NCBI GenBank assembly: GCA_031428275.1
Contig: JANPPC010000014.1
Location: 1 to 64,000, forward strand
Length of the DNA: 64,000 bases
Direction: 5' to 3'
From: Pseudobdellovibrio sp031428275
GTDB taxonomy: Bacteria; Bdellovibrionota; Bdellovibrionia; Bdellovibrionales; Bdellovibrionaceae
In this document: in pieces, positions 26,388 through 36,100 of the stretch
Layout: each line of letters opens with the position of its first letter
Numbering within the stretch: position 1 is the stretch's first letter
Position numbers and translations under genes: made by a program
The notes under the pieces: generated by a model
Database searches by the model: none
Told to the model about the DNA's origin: nothing
What the model saw: only the letters and a program-made list of their open reading frames with translations

Positions 26388-27128
26388 TTACAAGCGGAAA
26401 TTTTCCCCCAAATAAAACTTACGAGCTAGTTCAGAATTCGCAACCTCATGAGAAGTGCCTTGAACCTGAATTTGCCCATCCTTCAAGATATAAGCATAGT
26501 CGCAAATTCCCAAAGTCTCACGTACGTTATGATCGGTAATTAAAACTCCTATACCTTTGGCCTTAAGGTCACGAATGATATTTTGAATATCGGCTACAGC
26601 GATAGGATCAATACCCGCGAAAGGCTCATCAAGTAGCAAGAAATGCGGGTCGCCAGCCAGTGCACGCGCGATCTCAACTCGGCGTCGTTCGCCGCCCGAG
26701 AGTGCGAACCCATTTGAATCTCGCAAATGAATTATGCGAAAATCTTGCAACAGTGATTCTAATTTTTCACGGCGCTCTTGCGAACTATAACCGTGGGCCT
26801 CAAGCGCCACCAAGATATTTTCTTCAACTGTTAAGCGGCGAAATATACTGGGCTCTTGCGCTAGGTAGCTAAGGCCGGCCCGAGCGCGTTTATACATAGG
26901 AAAATCCGTAATATTAAGTTCATTAAGATAAATGTCTCCCTGGTCAGGCTTTACTAAGCCGACCACCATGTAAAATGAGGTCGTCTTACCCGCTCCGTTT
27001 GGCCCAAGCAGACCCACTACCTGACCTGATTCAACTTCGAACGAAGCTTCTTGAACAACTTTGCGTCCTTTAAATTGCTTCGAGATCTTCACAATCTTTA
27101 ATTTACTTTTAACGTCGTTAGTTTTCAT
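26388..27128 (-). CDS. lptB: LPS export ATPase LptB
   Basis: Cytoplasmic ATPase of the LptBFG extractor that drives LPS along the Lpt bridge. Walker A GLLGPNGAGKTTSFYMVVGL, signature LSGGERRRVEIARAL, Walker B FLLLDEPFAGIDP and the H-loop ITDHNVRET match LptB closely. 246 residues. TAATG overlap with the upstream lptC-lptA fusion and position before rpoN are the classical arrangement. LptF/G are not in the window. Confidence 0.97.
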   Translation of the reverse strand: MKTNDVKSKLKIVKISKQFKGRKVVQEASFEVESGQVVGLLGPNGAGKTTSFYMVVGLVKPDQGDIYLNELNITDFPMYKRARAGLSYLAQEPSIFRRLTVEENILVALEAHGYSSQERREKLESLLQDFRIIHLRDSNGFALSGGERRRVEIARALAGDPHFLLLDEPFAGIDPIAVADIQNIIRDLKAKGIGVLITDHNVRETLGICDYAYILKDGQIQVQGTSHEVANSELARKFYLGENFRL

Positions 27129-28126
27129 TACGGCGGGCTTCCTTTAATGTTCACTTTATTAATCTTAACTTTTTTACCACCTTCAAGAAAGACGATTTCG
27201 TGCCCGCGAATCTCATCGCTGCCCTGTTGGACTTTAGGCTGACCGCGCAATGTCATTAGATCGTCTAAAAGGTTAATTTCAAGCTCGTCGGAATTAGCAC
27301 GTTTATCTTCTTCGACTAACTTAACGCCCTTATTAAGAAGAATACTTTCAAGTAATTTTGCTTTCTGAGAATATTTAAAAAATGCACGCGGTGCTTCGAC
27401 ATAGCTTTTACCTAAGTTCATTCTAACCTGACCACTAAATAATGCTTCATGACTACGATTAGAAAACTCGGCCGAATTCGATTTTAAATTGAAATTCTTC
27501 TTATCAATTACTTTATGGGCTTCGACGCTATTTAAAATGCTCATTTTATTAATTGCAACGTCGACCAAAAAACCTAACCCAGTTAGTTTAAAGCCGGTGC
27601 CTTTTTGATCGGGCGGGCCCTGCATTTCGACCGTATCGTTACTAGTCATTTTTTTTGCGCTGGAAACGTAGCGAAGCGAATCGGTTTTGAAAGAGTATCC
27701 ATTAGAACTTGTGGTGACCACATTCCCGCGCACGATCATATCGCGCGAAGTGCCGTCAATTTCGCCAACGTCGCCCGTGACCATAAAGCTTGAATCGTCT
27801 TTAGCAAAGAACTGTACTTGTACTTTTTTTAAAACCCATTGTGATTCAGCCGTCCCAGAAGCTTCAACTGCAAAAAGCTCCCAACCTTTTTCGTTTTCGC
27901 TATTTTCAACTAAATGAATTCCGGACATTTTTTGTTCGACTGAAGTCTTATTGGTGCTTTGAGCTAGGGCTTGTAATTTTTGATATTCAAGATGCTCTTC
28001 AGTGGGCTTTTCTAAAACAGTTGGAGATATAATTAATATCTCCAAGAAAATAAACACGACAACAAAAAAAATTAAGAAAGAATACTTACTGAGTTTTGGC
28101 ATCCGTAGTCGCATCATTTTTTTCAT
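27128..28126 (-). CDS. lptC: LptC-LptA fusion protein (LPS transport bridge)
   Basis: About 332 residues, roughly the sum of LptC and LptA. A single membrane helix (about residues 16-34) is followed by an LptC-type beta-jellyroll (about 65-195: GWELFAVEASGTAE, VTGDVGEIDGTSRDMIVRGN) and then a second OstA-type domain (about 200-325) ending in LMTLRGQPKVQQGSDEIRGH, the LptA-like signature. No separate lptA precedes lptB. The start is uncertain: ATGs at 28171, 28126, 28114 and 28102 are in frame and all overlap the upstream TolR-like gene. Inferred to span the periplasm as a tethered bridge. Confidence 0.8.
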   Translation of the reverse strand: MKKMMRLRMPKLSKYSFLIFFVVVFIFLEILIISPTVLEKPTEEHLEYQKLQALAQSTNKTSVEQKMSGIHLVENSENEKGWELFAVEASGTAESQWVLKKVQVQFFAKDDSSFMVTGDVGEIDGTSRDMIVRGNVVTTSSNGYSFKTDSLRYVSSAKKMTSNDTVEMQGPPDQKGTGFKLTGLGFLVDVAINKMSILNSVEAHKVIDKKNFNLKSNSAEFSNRSHEALFSGQVRMNLGKSYVEAPRAFFKYSQKAKLLESILLNKGVKLVEEDKRANSDELEINLLDDLMTLRGQPKVQQGSDEIRGHEIVFLEGGKKVKINKVNIKGSPP

Positions 28127-28694
28127 ACTCTTTTGCGACTGCAAAGTTGATTGGTCCGCCACCTGCTTCATAGACTGAATACATTATTTTTTTAAGGGTC
28201 AGGTAGTCAATCGCTTTATCTGCTTGAATAGTAACCTTTCTCCAAGCATTGGGATCGAGTTCTTCATTTCCGAGTGTTTTGTCTACGATATTTCTTAATC
28301 TATTCTGTATTTTTGCGTCTTGATCGGCTTTTGCCTTCTCTAGAATCACTCGAGCTTGATCACGTAAATTTGGAATAACCCAGTTAGTCGCGGCCTTGAC
28401 TTCATCAAACGTAGCTACAACGGTTCTGTCGATTAATACTTCTTTAGATGAAACCGTGACTACCAGTGAAGGCTTTAGGTCGCTAACACGATTGGCTTTA
28501 GGTAGCGTTACTTCTTTTGGAATGTAAAGAATCTCGCCTGTCGTATTATAATTTTGTAATAAAAAGATAACTAACACCGTAAACATATCAACCATGGCCG
28601 TTAACGATAAGATGGCCGTTACGCCTCGCTTGCTTGCTCTGCGCTTTAAAATATTATGATAACGATGTCTTTGGCCCGGTCTAAAGATTGCCAT
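28086..28694 (-). CDS. aglS: TolR/ExbD-family motor subunit, AglS-like
   Basis: 202 residues: short basic N-terminus, one membrane helix with the family aspartate (LSLTAMVDMFTVLVIFLL, Asp of the proton channel), then a periplasmic domain. It is longer than usual ExbD (about 140) owing to an insertion rich in K/D (about residues 100-150). The second of two TolR-like genes after one TolQ, the same set as AglR-AglQ-AglS in Myxococcus. It overlaps its upstream neighbour by one base. The AglS label is by position. Confidence 0.75.
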   Translation of the reverse strand: MAIFRPGQRHRYHNILKRRASKRGVTAILSLTAMVDMFTVLVIFLLQNYNTTGEILYIPKEVTLPKANRVSDLKPSLVVTVSSKEVLIDRTVVATFDEVKAATNWVIPNLRDQARVILEKAKADQDAKIQNRLRNIVDKTLGNEELDPNAWRKVTIQADKAIDYLTLKKIMYSVYEAGGGPINFAVAKEYEKNDATTDAKTQ

Positions 28695-29167
28695 TAGTTC
28701 GGCCCCCCAGTTAATAACTCAGGAGAAAATCCAGCTTTCAAACCGATGTCCATTGCGGCAACAACGTGTTCATACTGAATCTCGTCTGAGATCGCCATTT
28801 TTACGCCACCTTTTTGTGGGTACATCTGCTTCACTTTTGCAAGATCAGCACTTAACGACGCTACATCATAAGCGCCGTTGATCATCGGTAAAGTTCTTAC
28901 CTCTTTACCAATATACAAGATGTAACCATTTGCACGAATATCTAATTTCAAAACTAAATCTTCATTCGGAGGTGGTTTAAGTTCTTTTTGCTCAAGATCA
29001 CGTGGTGACGCAAAAGAAGCGCCTAATTGAATCATCGATACCTGCGTCCAAACCGCCGATAATAGGAGGAACGTAATCAGCACGGACATCAAGTCAATAA
29101 CTGGAACTAAATTCAGTTCAACGTTAGGATCTCGTCCTCTTCCACCACCACTACTAATTTGAGCCAT
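28694..29167 (-). CDS. aglQ: TolR/ExbD-family motor subunit, AglQ-like
   Basis: 157 residues. N-terminal glycine/arginine-rich stretch, one membrane helix starting LNLVPVIDLMSVLITFLLL, with the channel aspartate in PVIDLM, then a periplasmic TolR-type domain. Partner of the TolQ-like protein at 29254 in a proton-driven motor. One-base overlap with the following TolR-like gene implies coupled synthesis of two non-identical channel helices. Confidence 0.8.
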   Translation of the reverse strand: MAQISSGGGRGRDPNVELNLVPVIDLMSVLITFLLLSAVWTQVSMIQLGASFASPRDLEQKELKPPPNEDLVLKLDIRANGYILYIGKEVRTLPMINGAYDVASLSADLAKVKQMYPQKGGVKMAISDEIQYEHVVAAMDIGLKAGFSPELLTGGPN

Positions 29168-29253
29168 AAATCACTCTCCGAGATAATTAAACTTTTAAAA
29201 AAACTTCGGACATACGCAAAAACGTAAGATCAATTCTTTAATTAGTCTTCAGA

Positions 29254-29928
29254 CTAATCTTTCATTTTGTCGCGGTTAGCAGTTACTAAATTCATTAGCG
29301 ACATGCTTGTTTCGATCATTTCGTTTTCTGCTTTTTGAATCATATGCTGAAACAAACCGTAGAATACGATTGCCACGATTGCGGTAATTAAACCGAAACC
29401 CGTACAATTGAGGGCATGCGAAATACCGGCGGATAGTAATTCAGCTTTCTTTGCTGGATCGGCATCGGCTACGGCACGGAATGAACCGATCATACCAATG
29501 ATTGTTCCTAATAGACCCGCAAGTACGGCAATATTACCGAATACGGCTAAGAACGCTGTCCAACCCTCAAGGCGTGGCATCTCTCTTAATACAGATGCAT
29601 CCATCGCAACTTGAATTTCTTCATCGGGGCGCTTGTTCATTGCTTGCACTAAGCCGGCTTTAACGGTGTTTGCAAGTGGTGTTGGTTTCGCATCACAAAA
29701 AGAAATTGCTTGGCGTAAATCGCCGGCAACTATCATACGGAAAACTTGATCCGTAAATTCTTTTTTGTCTACGCGAAGCGATTTAAGCGTTAAGAATCTT
29801 TCTACGACTAACACTAATGTTAGTACTGCAAAAATCAAGATCACATACATGACCGCTCCACCTTCGGTGAAAGCTCTTAAAACCGGGTTCATATTTTCTG
29901 CTGCTGCTACTGTAACGACTGGGTCCAC
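29254..29928 (-). CDS. aglR: TolQ/ExbB/MotA-family proton channel, AglR-like
   Basis: 224 residues with three membrane helices (about residues 20-42, 125-150, 165-190). Conserved TolQ/ExbB features are FLAVFGNIAVLAGLLGTIIG and ISHALNCTGFGLITAIVAIV, with the channel-lining threonine in LGTIIG. With two TolR-like genes it forms the 1+2 gene set of the Myxococcus AglRQS gliding motor. Its gene follows the FHA/TonB-like coupler by 17 bases. Confidence 0.85.
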   Translation of the reverse strand: MDPVVTVAAAENMNPVLRAFTEGGAVMYVILIFAVLTLVLVVERFLTLKSLRVDKKEFTDQVFRMIVAGDLRQAISFCDAKPTPLANTVKAGLVQAMNKRPDEEIQVAMDASVLREMPRLEGWTAFLAVFGNIAVLAGLLGTIIGMIGSFRAVADADPAKKAELLSAGISHALNCTGFGLITAIVAIVFYGLFQHMIQKAENEMIETSMSLMNLVTANRDKMKD

Positions 29929-29945
29929 GATAATCCTCCTGTAAA

Positions 29946-31979
29946 TTAATTTTGACCGCGAAACAAAAATGGATAAGTGACTTCGGCAAAGCTACCCGCT
30001 GGTGGCTCTGGAAATCTTAAAGATAACATTCGCGAACGAACGCACTCTTCAACTGCTGAATTTCCAATTGTTGATTTACTTTTCACAACTTGGGCATTTT
30101 TTGCGACGCCTTTTTCATGAATCTCCCAGCTAATCACAACTTTACCTTCAAGCTTGGTATCTTTTTTATATTCACGATCGTAACAAGATTTGAACGCCGA
30201 CAAGGCCGAACGAACCACGCGACGAACCGCTTCTTTATCAATCGAACCAGTGAATTCTGCCTCAGCTCCACCCGCATCGATGGCGACTTGATCTTTACTA
30301 CCGAAACCAGTTCCGCTTCCGTAAGCGCTCATTCCCGTTCCGCGACCTTTTGTTCCGATGCCCGCGATACCTTGAGTTGCGGTACCTTTTCCGCCGGCGC
30401 CCGTGTCTTTAAACTTAGAACCTAAGTCATCGCCTGCACGGTTCTCATTGAAACCCGAAGAACCAGTGGCTTTTTCTCCCGTACCAAGTAATTCACCCGT
30501 TCCGTTGTATGCTTTATCAAGTTGCTTACGCGCCCCACCTGAACCGAATGCAGACAATAAACCTGTATTGTTTGGATCAACCTCTTTACTTTGTGCATTA
30601 GCACCAGCCTTGTCGCCGGTCTTCACCGCTCCGCCCTGCTTCGTTGAAGTAAACATCTTAGCTTTTAGCTTCGGATCTTTTGGCTTTACTTCATTCGCCC
30701 GGCCCGCTGACTGTGCGGATTCAGCTTTTTGATCCGGCTTATTCGGGTTGCCCTTATTCTTATTCTCTTTTTGCTTATCTGATTCGACTACCTTTTTCGG
30801 TTCAACTGGCGGAGGTGGCTTGACCGCAACCGGTTCTTTCGGCGTTTCTACTGGTGGCGGTGGCGTCGGAGTCTTAAATTCAACTGGTGGTTTATCAAAA
30901 ATAACCTGCGCGACCCGCTGAATTTCTTCTTCTTTAACTACGGCCTTTTGAGCTGTAACCGAAACAATCAAGCTTGCTAAGGCCGCAATAATTAACGCAG
31001 CTAAAATACCCGTCAATTCAGACGATGACAAAATTAATGGTGATTCAAACGGAACAACCGGAGCAACAGGCGCGTAACGCACGACTAATTGCATTCCATT
31101 AATCAGTGTTACGAACACAGCTTCGTTTTGTTGAAGCTTATAGTTTTGATCGCCGATTTTCTTTATATCGCCATCACGTTGAACTTCAACAACCATTTCT
31201 GCTGTGGTCCGAACGACCACACCATTTGATAAATCCAAGAAAGACCAATCCTTAGGAGACGATCCATCGGGTACCTGAATTTCATGATTACTGCCTAAAC
31301 GCTTCATTCCTGTCGGAACGAAGTGATATGTATTTAGAATACGCTCTTTCCAAGACACGATAACTTCAACCAACTGGCCTTTGCCTGGTTTGATAAAATC
31401 TCTCAGATCCTTATTTTCACTTGGCGGCGCGAAAGTTTTTTGATTCTTTCCGCTTTTTTTACCCAGTACAGTACCGCGAACCATATTATTTTTCGACGCC
31501 ACTAGCGGCGACTGAATTTGTGGTTTCGCCGTTTCAACTACCGGCTTGATTACAGCTTGTGGTTGTGAAGTTACGGGTACAGTCGTCGTTACCGCTGCGG
31601 CTACTGAGGCCGAAACCTTAACAGCGGTCGGCTCAATAACAATTTCAGATCCCGTCTTTGGCGAATGAATAGGTTTAGGTGCTCCAACGAAAAAACTAAT
31701 TCTGAACGGACCAACATTGAACTCGTCGCCCGACTGAATAGGTTCATCCAGTACGCCTTGACCGTTCTTGAAAGTTCCTTGAGTTGAACCCAAGTCACAC
31801 AAATAAAATTGGTTACCGCGTTTTTCAATCAAGCAATGTATTGATGAAATTTCGTTTGAATCCAAATCGACGTCTACTTCGGCATTGTGTCCGAACAAGA
31901 CTTGGTCCTTGTCGACAAATTGCTTCACAACGTGAATTTGATCATTTCTAAAAACTCTGAATATTAACGGTGATTTCAA
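29946..31979 (-). CDS. gltG: FHA-TM-TonB-like coupling protein, GltG-like
   Basis: 677-residue trans-envelope protein. N-terminal cytoplasmic FHA domain (about residues 27-95; LFGHNAEVDVDLDSNEISSI and CDLGSTQGTFKNG), a single membrane helix (about 313-340), a periplasmic Pro/Lys stretch (about 363-396), a Gly-rich linker and a C-terminal TonB-like domain of the AgmX/PglI type (about 585-677; SAFKSCYDREYK, VVISWEIHEKG, LRFPEPPAG). Myxococcus GltG has the same plan and couples the AglRQS motor to the periplasmic Glt proteins. The FHA domain implies phosphothreonine-dependent control. ATGA overlap upstream. Confidence 0.82.
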   Translation of the reverse strand: MKSPLIFRVFRNDQIHVVKQFVDKDQVLFGHNAEVDVDLDSNEISSIHCLIEKRGNQFYLCDLGSTQGTFKNGQGVLDEPIQSGDEFNVGPFRISFFVGAPKPIHSPKTGSEIVIEPTAVKVSASVAAAVTTTVPVTSQPQAVIKPVVETAKPQIQSPLVASKNNMVRGTVLGKKSGKNQKTFAPPSENKDLRDFIKPGKGQLVEVIVSWKERILNTYHFVPTGMKRLGSNHEIQVPDGSSPKDWSFLDLSNGVVVRTTAEMVVEVQRDGDIKKIGDQNYKLQQNEAVFVTLINGMQLVVRYAPVAPVVPFESPLILSSSELTGILAALIIAALASLIVSVTAQKAVVKEEEIQRVAQVIFDKPPVEFKTPTPPPPVETPKEPVAVKPPPPVEPKKVVESDKQKENKNKGNPNKPDQKAESAQSAGRANEVKPKDPKLKAKMFTSTKQGGAVKTGDKAGANAQSKEVDPNNTGLLSAFGSGGARKQLDKAYNGTGELLGTGEKATGSSGFNENRAGDDLGSKFKDTGAGGKGTATQGIAGIGTKGRGTGMSAYGSGTGFGSKDQVAIDAGGAEAEFTGSIDKEAVRRVVRSALSAFKSCYDREYKKDTKLEGKVVISWEIHEKGVAKNAQVVKSKSTIGNSAVEECVRSRMLSLRFPEPPAGSFAEVTYPFLFRGQN

Positions 31980-32284
31980 CGTCCACCCCGTAATCGCTGT
32001 ATGTCTTCGGTTGTTCTTCTCATCTCGGGCAGAAAATTTTCTCTTAACTTAATTAAACGCTTGTAATTGAAGTTCTTTTTTTGAAATAAATAAAATAACT
32101 CTGGCTTCTGCGCCGAGCCTTCTACCAATTCGTCTTCGAAATTAAGCGTTTGCTTACGATCGGTTTTCGATTTTATCACATTATTTTTATCTAACGGAAT
32201 ATTAGGATTGTTCTGCGCCAACGTAAATTGAGCGCCGAAAAAAGCTAATAGAGTTGTTAAGCAGCAAATTCTAAGAAGATTCAT
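31976..32284 (-). CDS. small periplasmic protein in the gliding-type cluster
   Basis: 102 residues: signal peptide ending near FTLAQNNP, then an unstructured, charged mature part of about 80 residues (FEDELVEGSAQKPELFYLFQ; ENFLPEMRRTTEDIQRLRGG). It lies between the TPR lipoprotein and the FHA/TonB protein, where Myxococcus has gltF; the equivalence is positional only. ATGA overlap with the next gene indicates coupled translation. Confidence 0.6.
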   Translation of the reverse strand: MNLLRICCLTTLLAFFGAQFTLAQNNPNIPLDKNNVIKSKTDRKQTLNFEDELVEGSAQKPELFYLFQKKNFNYKRLIKLRENFLPEMRRTTEDIQRLRGGR

Positions 32285-32299
32285 CTAAACCCCATCTCT

Positions 32300-33136
32300 C
32301 TATTGTAAACCAGCTTTTGCCTTAATTTCCAAATCCTTTATCACTTGACGAGACTCCGACGTCGGACCTACAAACTTTAGTCTGTTCAAAAGGTCTAGGC
32401 CTTCTTTGTATTTTTTCATCTCGTCAATTAACAAAATCGAATAATTTAGCATGACTTCTTTTTGACTCGGATTTTCCTTCAGAATTTTCTCATAAATTTC
32501 TGCAGCTTCTTTTGGACGCGCCTTCGCTGTTAAAGAAATTGCATAATTATTTAAAACTTTATGATCTTTCATTCCTTTTCTAACCGAAACTTCTAAAGCT
32601 AAAAGAGCTTTATTGTAATCTCTTTCTTGCACGTAGATCGCACCCAGGTTCGCTCCTACAATCGCATCATCCGGGTTAATTGATAAAGCCTTACGGAATA
32701 GTTTAACAGCCTCACGACGCTCGCCCTTGGCTAACAATACGGTTCCTAAATTTCCGTAGACTTCAGCAGAATTAGGATTAGAAACTAAAGCTTTATTAAG
32801 TATGTACTGTGCCGCTTCAAAGCCGCCACGTTTATAATAAACTAATGCTAGAGCATTCAATGCGCGGGTGTCTTTCGGATTTTGAGTTAGAATTTCCCCG
32901 CTGGACTTTTGAATTTGATCGTCATTTTGTTGTTTAATCGCTTCATTCAGTGCTGAATACAATGAATCGGCAACTGGCGCGTCTTTTTTAATTGCAAAGT
33001 CCTCTTGGCCAACTGATTTCGTTTCAGCGATAGCCATATCTTGATAGCTATTCTCTTCGGCGACTTCATTTTTCGGTGAGTTCGTCGAACAAGCAGACAA
33101 GTAGATCAAAGCTGTTAGAAGTAATAGTTTTCTCAT
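32300..33136 (-). CDS. gltE: TPR lipoprotein, GltE (AglT)-like
   Basis: 278 residues: lipobox LIYLSAC (cysteine at about residue 16), then five or so TPR motifs (about 75-265) including ALNALALVYYKRGGFEAAQ, VYGNLGTVLLAKGERREAVK and IVGANLGAIYVQERDYNKAL. Probably anchored to the outer membrane. Myxococcus AglT/GltE is a TPR lipoprotein at the same position. It could equally be described as PilF-like, but the pil genes are elsewhere. It overlaps the large TPR gene by four bases. Confidence 0.78.
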   Translation of the reverse strand: MRKLLLLTALIYLSACSTNSPKNEVAEENSYQDMAIAETKSVGQEDFAIKKDAPVADSLYSALNEAIKQQNDDQIQKSSGEILTQNPKDTRALNALALVYYKRGGFEAAQYILNKALVSNPNSAEVYGNLGTVLLAKGERREAVKLFRKALSINPDDAIVGANLGAIYVQERDYNKALLALEVSVRKGMKDHKVLNNYAISLTAKARPKEAAEIYEKILKENPSQKEVMLNYSILLIDEMKKYKEGLDLLNRLKFVGPTSESRQVIKDLEIKAKAGLQ

Positions 33137-36100
33137 TTGTCACCCATCCAGTTAATGTAGCGGCTATCCGAACCAATCTCGCCTTGGTTGTAATAAAGCT
33201 TCGAATTACGCGCATTCATTTTCTGTAAAGCCGTTTTGTAGGCCGAGTTGTACACTTCAAGGTCCCAAGCTCGATCGACAGCGACTTTATAACTTTCTTC
33301 AGCTTTTTGCGAAAACGGTCCGGTGATATTATCGATGCCCGCTTTGTACTGCTTCTTCTGTTCTTCGTTTAAGCTAGCCGGAACCGGAGTGGCTTGAATG
33401 GCTGCGGCTAAGTGCTCATTCGCTTCACCGATTAACAAAAGTGAACTTACGATTTCATCCGGAGAATTCAGTTTAATCACTTCGGTTAATTCCTGATTTA
33501 ACCGCGATAAAACCTCTAACTTCGTATCAACCGCTTTCTTCTGCTTAGCCGGATCGCCAGGGATCTTGATTTTTTTCAATTCAACAAAGGTAGCCTCAGC
33601 CTGACGAAACTTGATTGGCGCTATGTATGAATTAGCTGCCGTGCGACGCTCACCTGTAAGTCTGCGGTGCAACGAAAGAATATTTTGCTCTGCTTCTTCG
33701 GTATCCTGCCTACGACCTTGCTTACGTGATAATTCAGCAATCCAATACTGTGATTCAATTTTTTTATCTAACGTGGCTTGTGGAAGTTCAACGTATTCTT
33801 TATATGAACGAATCGCCGCTGAATTTGAATTCGATTTACGCTGCAACTGCGCCACCGTAAACATCGTGCCTGCGTTTTCAGTTTGGTTCTTATTAACCTT
33901 AACAAATTCGCCGTAGGCGCGCACAGCCTCGTTCGTCTTACCTAACGCTTCGTACATTACTGCTGAGTTGTAAACGTAGTTAGGCATGAGCGGATCTTGC
34001 GGATTCTCTTTTGCAATTTGTTTAAATAACAACGCTGACTCTTCGAAGAAGCCAGAATCTTGGTACAGCTTAGCTAAAAGTTTTTCGACTTTTGGCTTTA
34101 ATGGCGCTGCTGATTTATCAGTCGCGGCTAGAACTTTTTTGTAACTTTGAATGGCTTCAACATTTCTTCCTGAACGCTCAAAATTCACACCCGCATTAAA
34201 CAGAGCTATCGTGACTAGTTCAGACTTAGGGTTCTGCACTGCAAAATTTTGATACTGCTTAGCTGAATCTAAGTACTTTTTATCAACTTCTAAGTCTTGC
34301 GCTTTTTTGAAATTTGCTTTTTCTAGTACATTGCGAATATCGCTGCCTGCTTTTGAACCAGCAATTGATTCATTAGCTAAAAGCTCGGTACCCATTTTTT
34401 CTAGGCCTGCGTAATCCTTTTTCAAATTGTAAATATCTAACAAAAGGTTAGCCGAATATTCAGCGTACTTCGTTTTCGGATGCTTCTGCACGATTTCGCG
34501 AAATAGCTTTTCTGACGGACCAAAATTATTCGTCTGGTAGTACAATCGACCCATACGAAACTTGATCTCGGCATCTTTATCAGAATTCGGAAACTTTTGC
34601 GTATACCAAGCAGCTGACTTAATGAACTTTTCAACTCGTGGATCCATCTGAATAGGTTCAACTGAATCACCAATGCGTTTTTGTAATTCTTCATCCCGCG
34701 GAAGGGCTTTTTCGATTGATAGAAGTAAATTCTGCGAAGCCTTAGGGCCAAATTTGCTGTCCGTTGCATTTTCAGCTACCCAGGCGTATTCGGTCGAAGC
34801 CTCGCTATATTTCCCTATATCATACAATAATTCACCGAAGAAAAAGTGCATATCAGCAACTTGTGGAGAATCTGAAAATTGCTGGAAATAAAGTCTATAA
34901 CCTTCACTTGCCGATTGGCGAGAGAATGCCGCACGCGAATTCTGCGCTGTCTGATGTTGCTGTAAAATATAATTTCTTAAGGTTTGCTCGCGTAATTTGT
35001 AAGAATTTTGCACAAAAGCTTCATCCGAAGAATTTGCAGCATACCATGCTGATTTACGGTCAAAATCAGTGATCCAACGATAAAGTTCTTCTTTAAATTG
35101 TGGAGAGTTTTTTGCGTAGAAATAGTTTTGAACGATTTGATATTGAAATTCAAAAGCTTTTTTAGATGTTGGATCTTGCTGGATCAACATTCTGAAAACA
35201 TCTTTAGAAGCATCGCGGTTGCCTTTATCAGCAAAGTAGTAAGCTAATTTTTCAATATTAGCTTTAGCCTCTTTACTATTGATAGCCTGGAAATAAGCGA
35301 CGGCACGCTTGACATCACCCGTATCGGCAAAGAAAACGACTAAGTCACGTAATGCTTCATTTTCAAGTTTTGACGTGTTCAATTTACGACCGGCCACGAT
35401 TTGTCCGCTTGCTTCAGACTTTGCGCCTTTTACGATGAAATCAAGATACTTGATGGCTTCGTTTGTACGGCCTAGTCGGTAAAGACACCATCCACCTTTG
35501 TAAAGGGCAAAAGTATTTAGGCGGTGTTTGCGATCTTTAATAATTTTAGAATACTCTTTGTATGCATCGGCCCATTTTTCATTTTCAAAATAGTATTCAC
35601 CTAATGCGAAATGTGCTTCGCCCACAAACGTACTATTCGGAAATTGCTTAGTTAAACGGTCGTAATACAATGCGCCTTTTTTAGCATCGCCAATTTCAAA
35701 GTAGTTATAGCCTAAGAAAAATAGCGCTTGGCTAACTTTTTGATCTTTCGGATAGTCATTTAAAAACCATTCATATAACTGAATTGCTTTTCTATTGTAC
35801 TCACGTGCTTCAGCCAAATCTAACTTTGGCTTTATTTTATTCTTACCATCTTGGTACTCTTTTAACTTCATATCGTACGCATCTTGTTTGCGAGAATCGA
35901 CAAGCGCAGATTTTTCTACGTATAGCTCGGCTAAGCGTAACCAAAGTTCGCCGCGGTTTTGGCTATCTTTGAATTTTTGAGTTAACTTATATAGCTCTTT
36001 AATCTGTAAATCTAAAGTTTTTTCGTAAGCTGCTTGATCAGAATTTTCGACCTTTAACAGCTCAGAAGATTTAGGTGGTTTTACGCGATTTAAGTTAACA

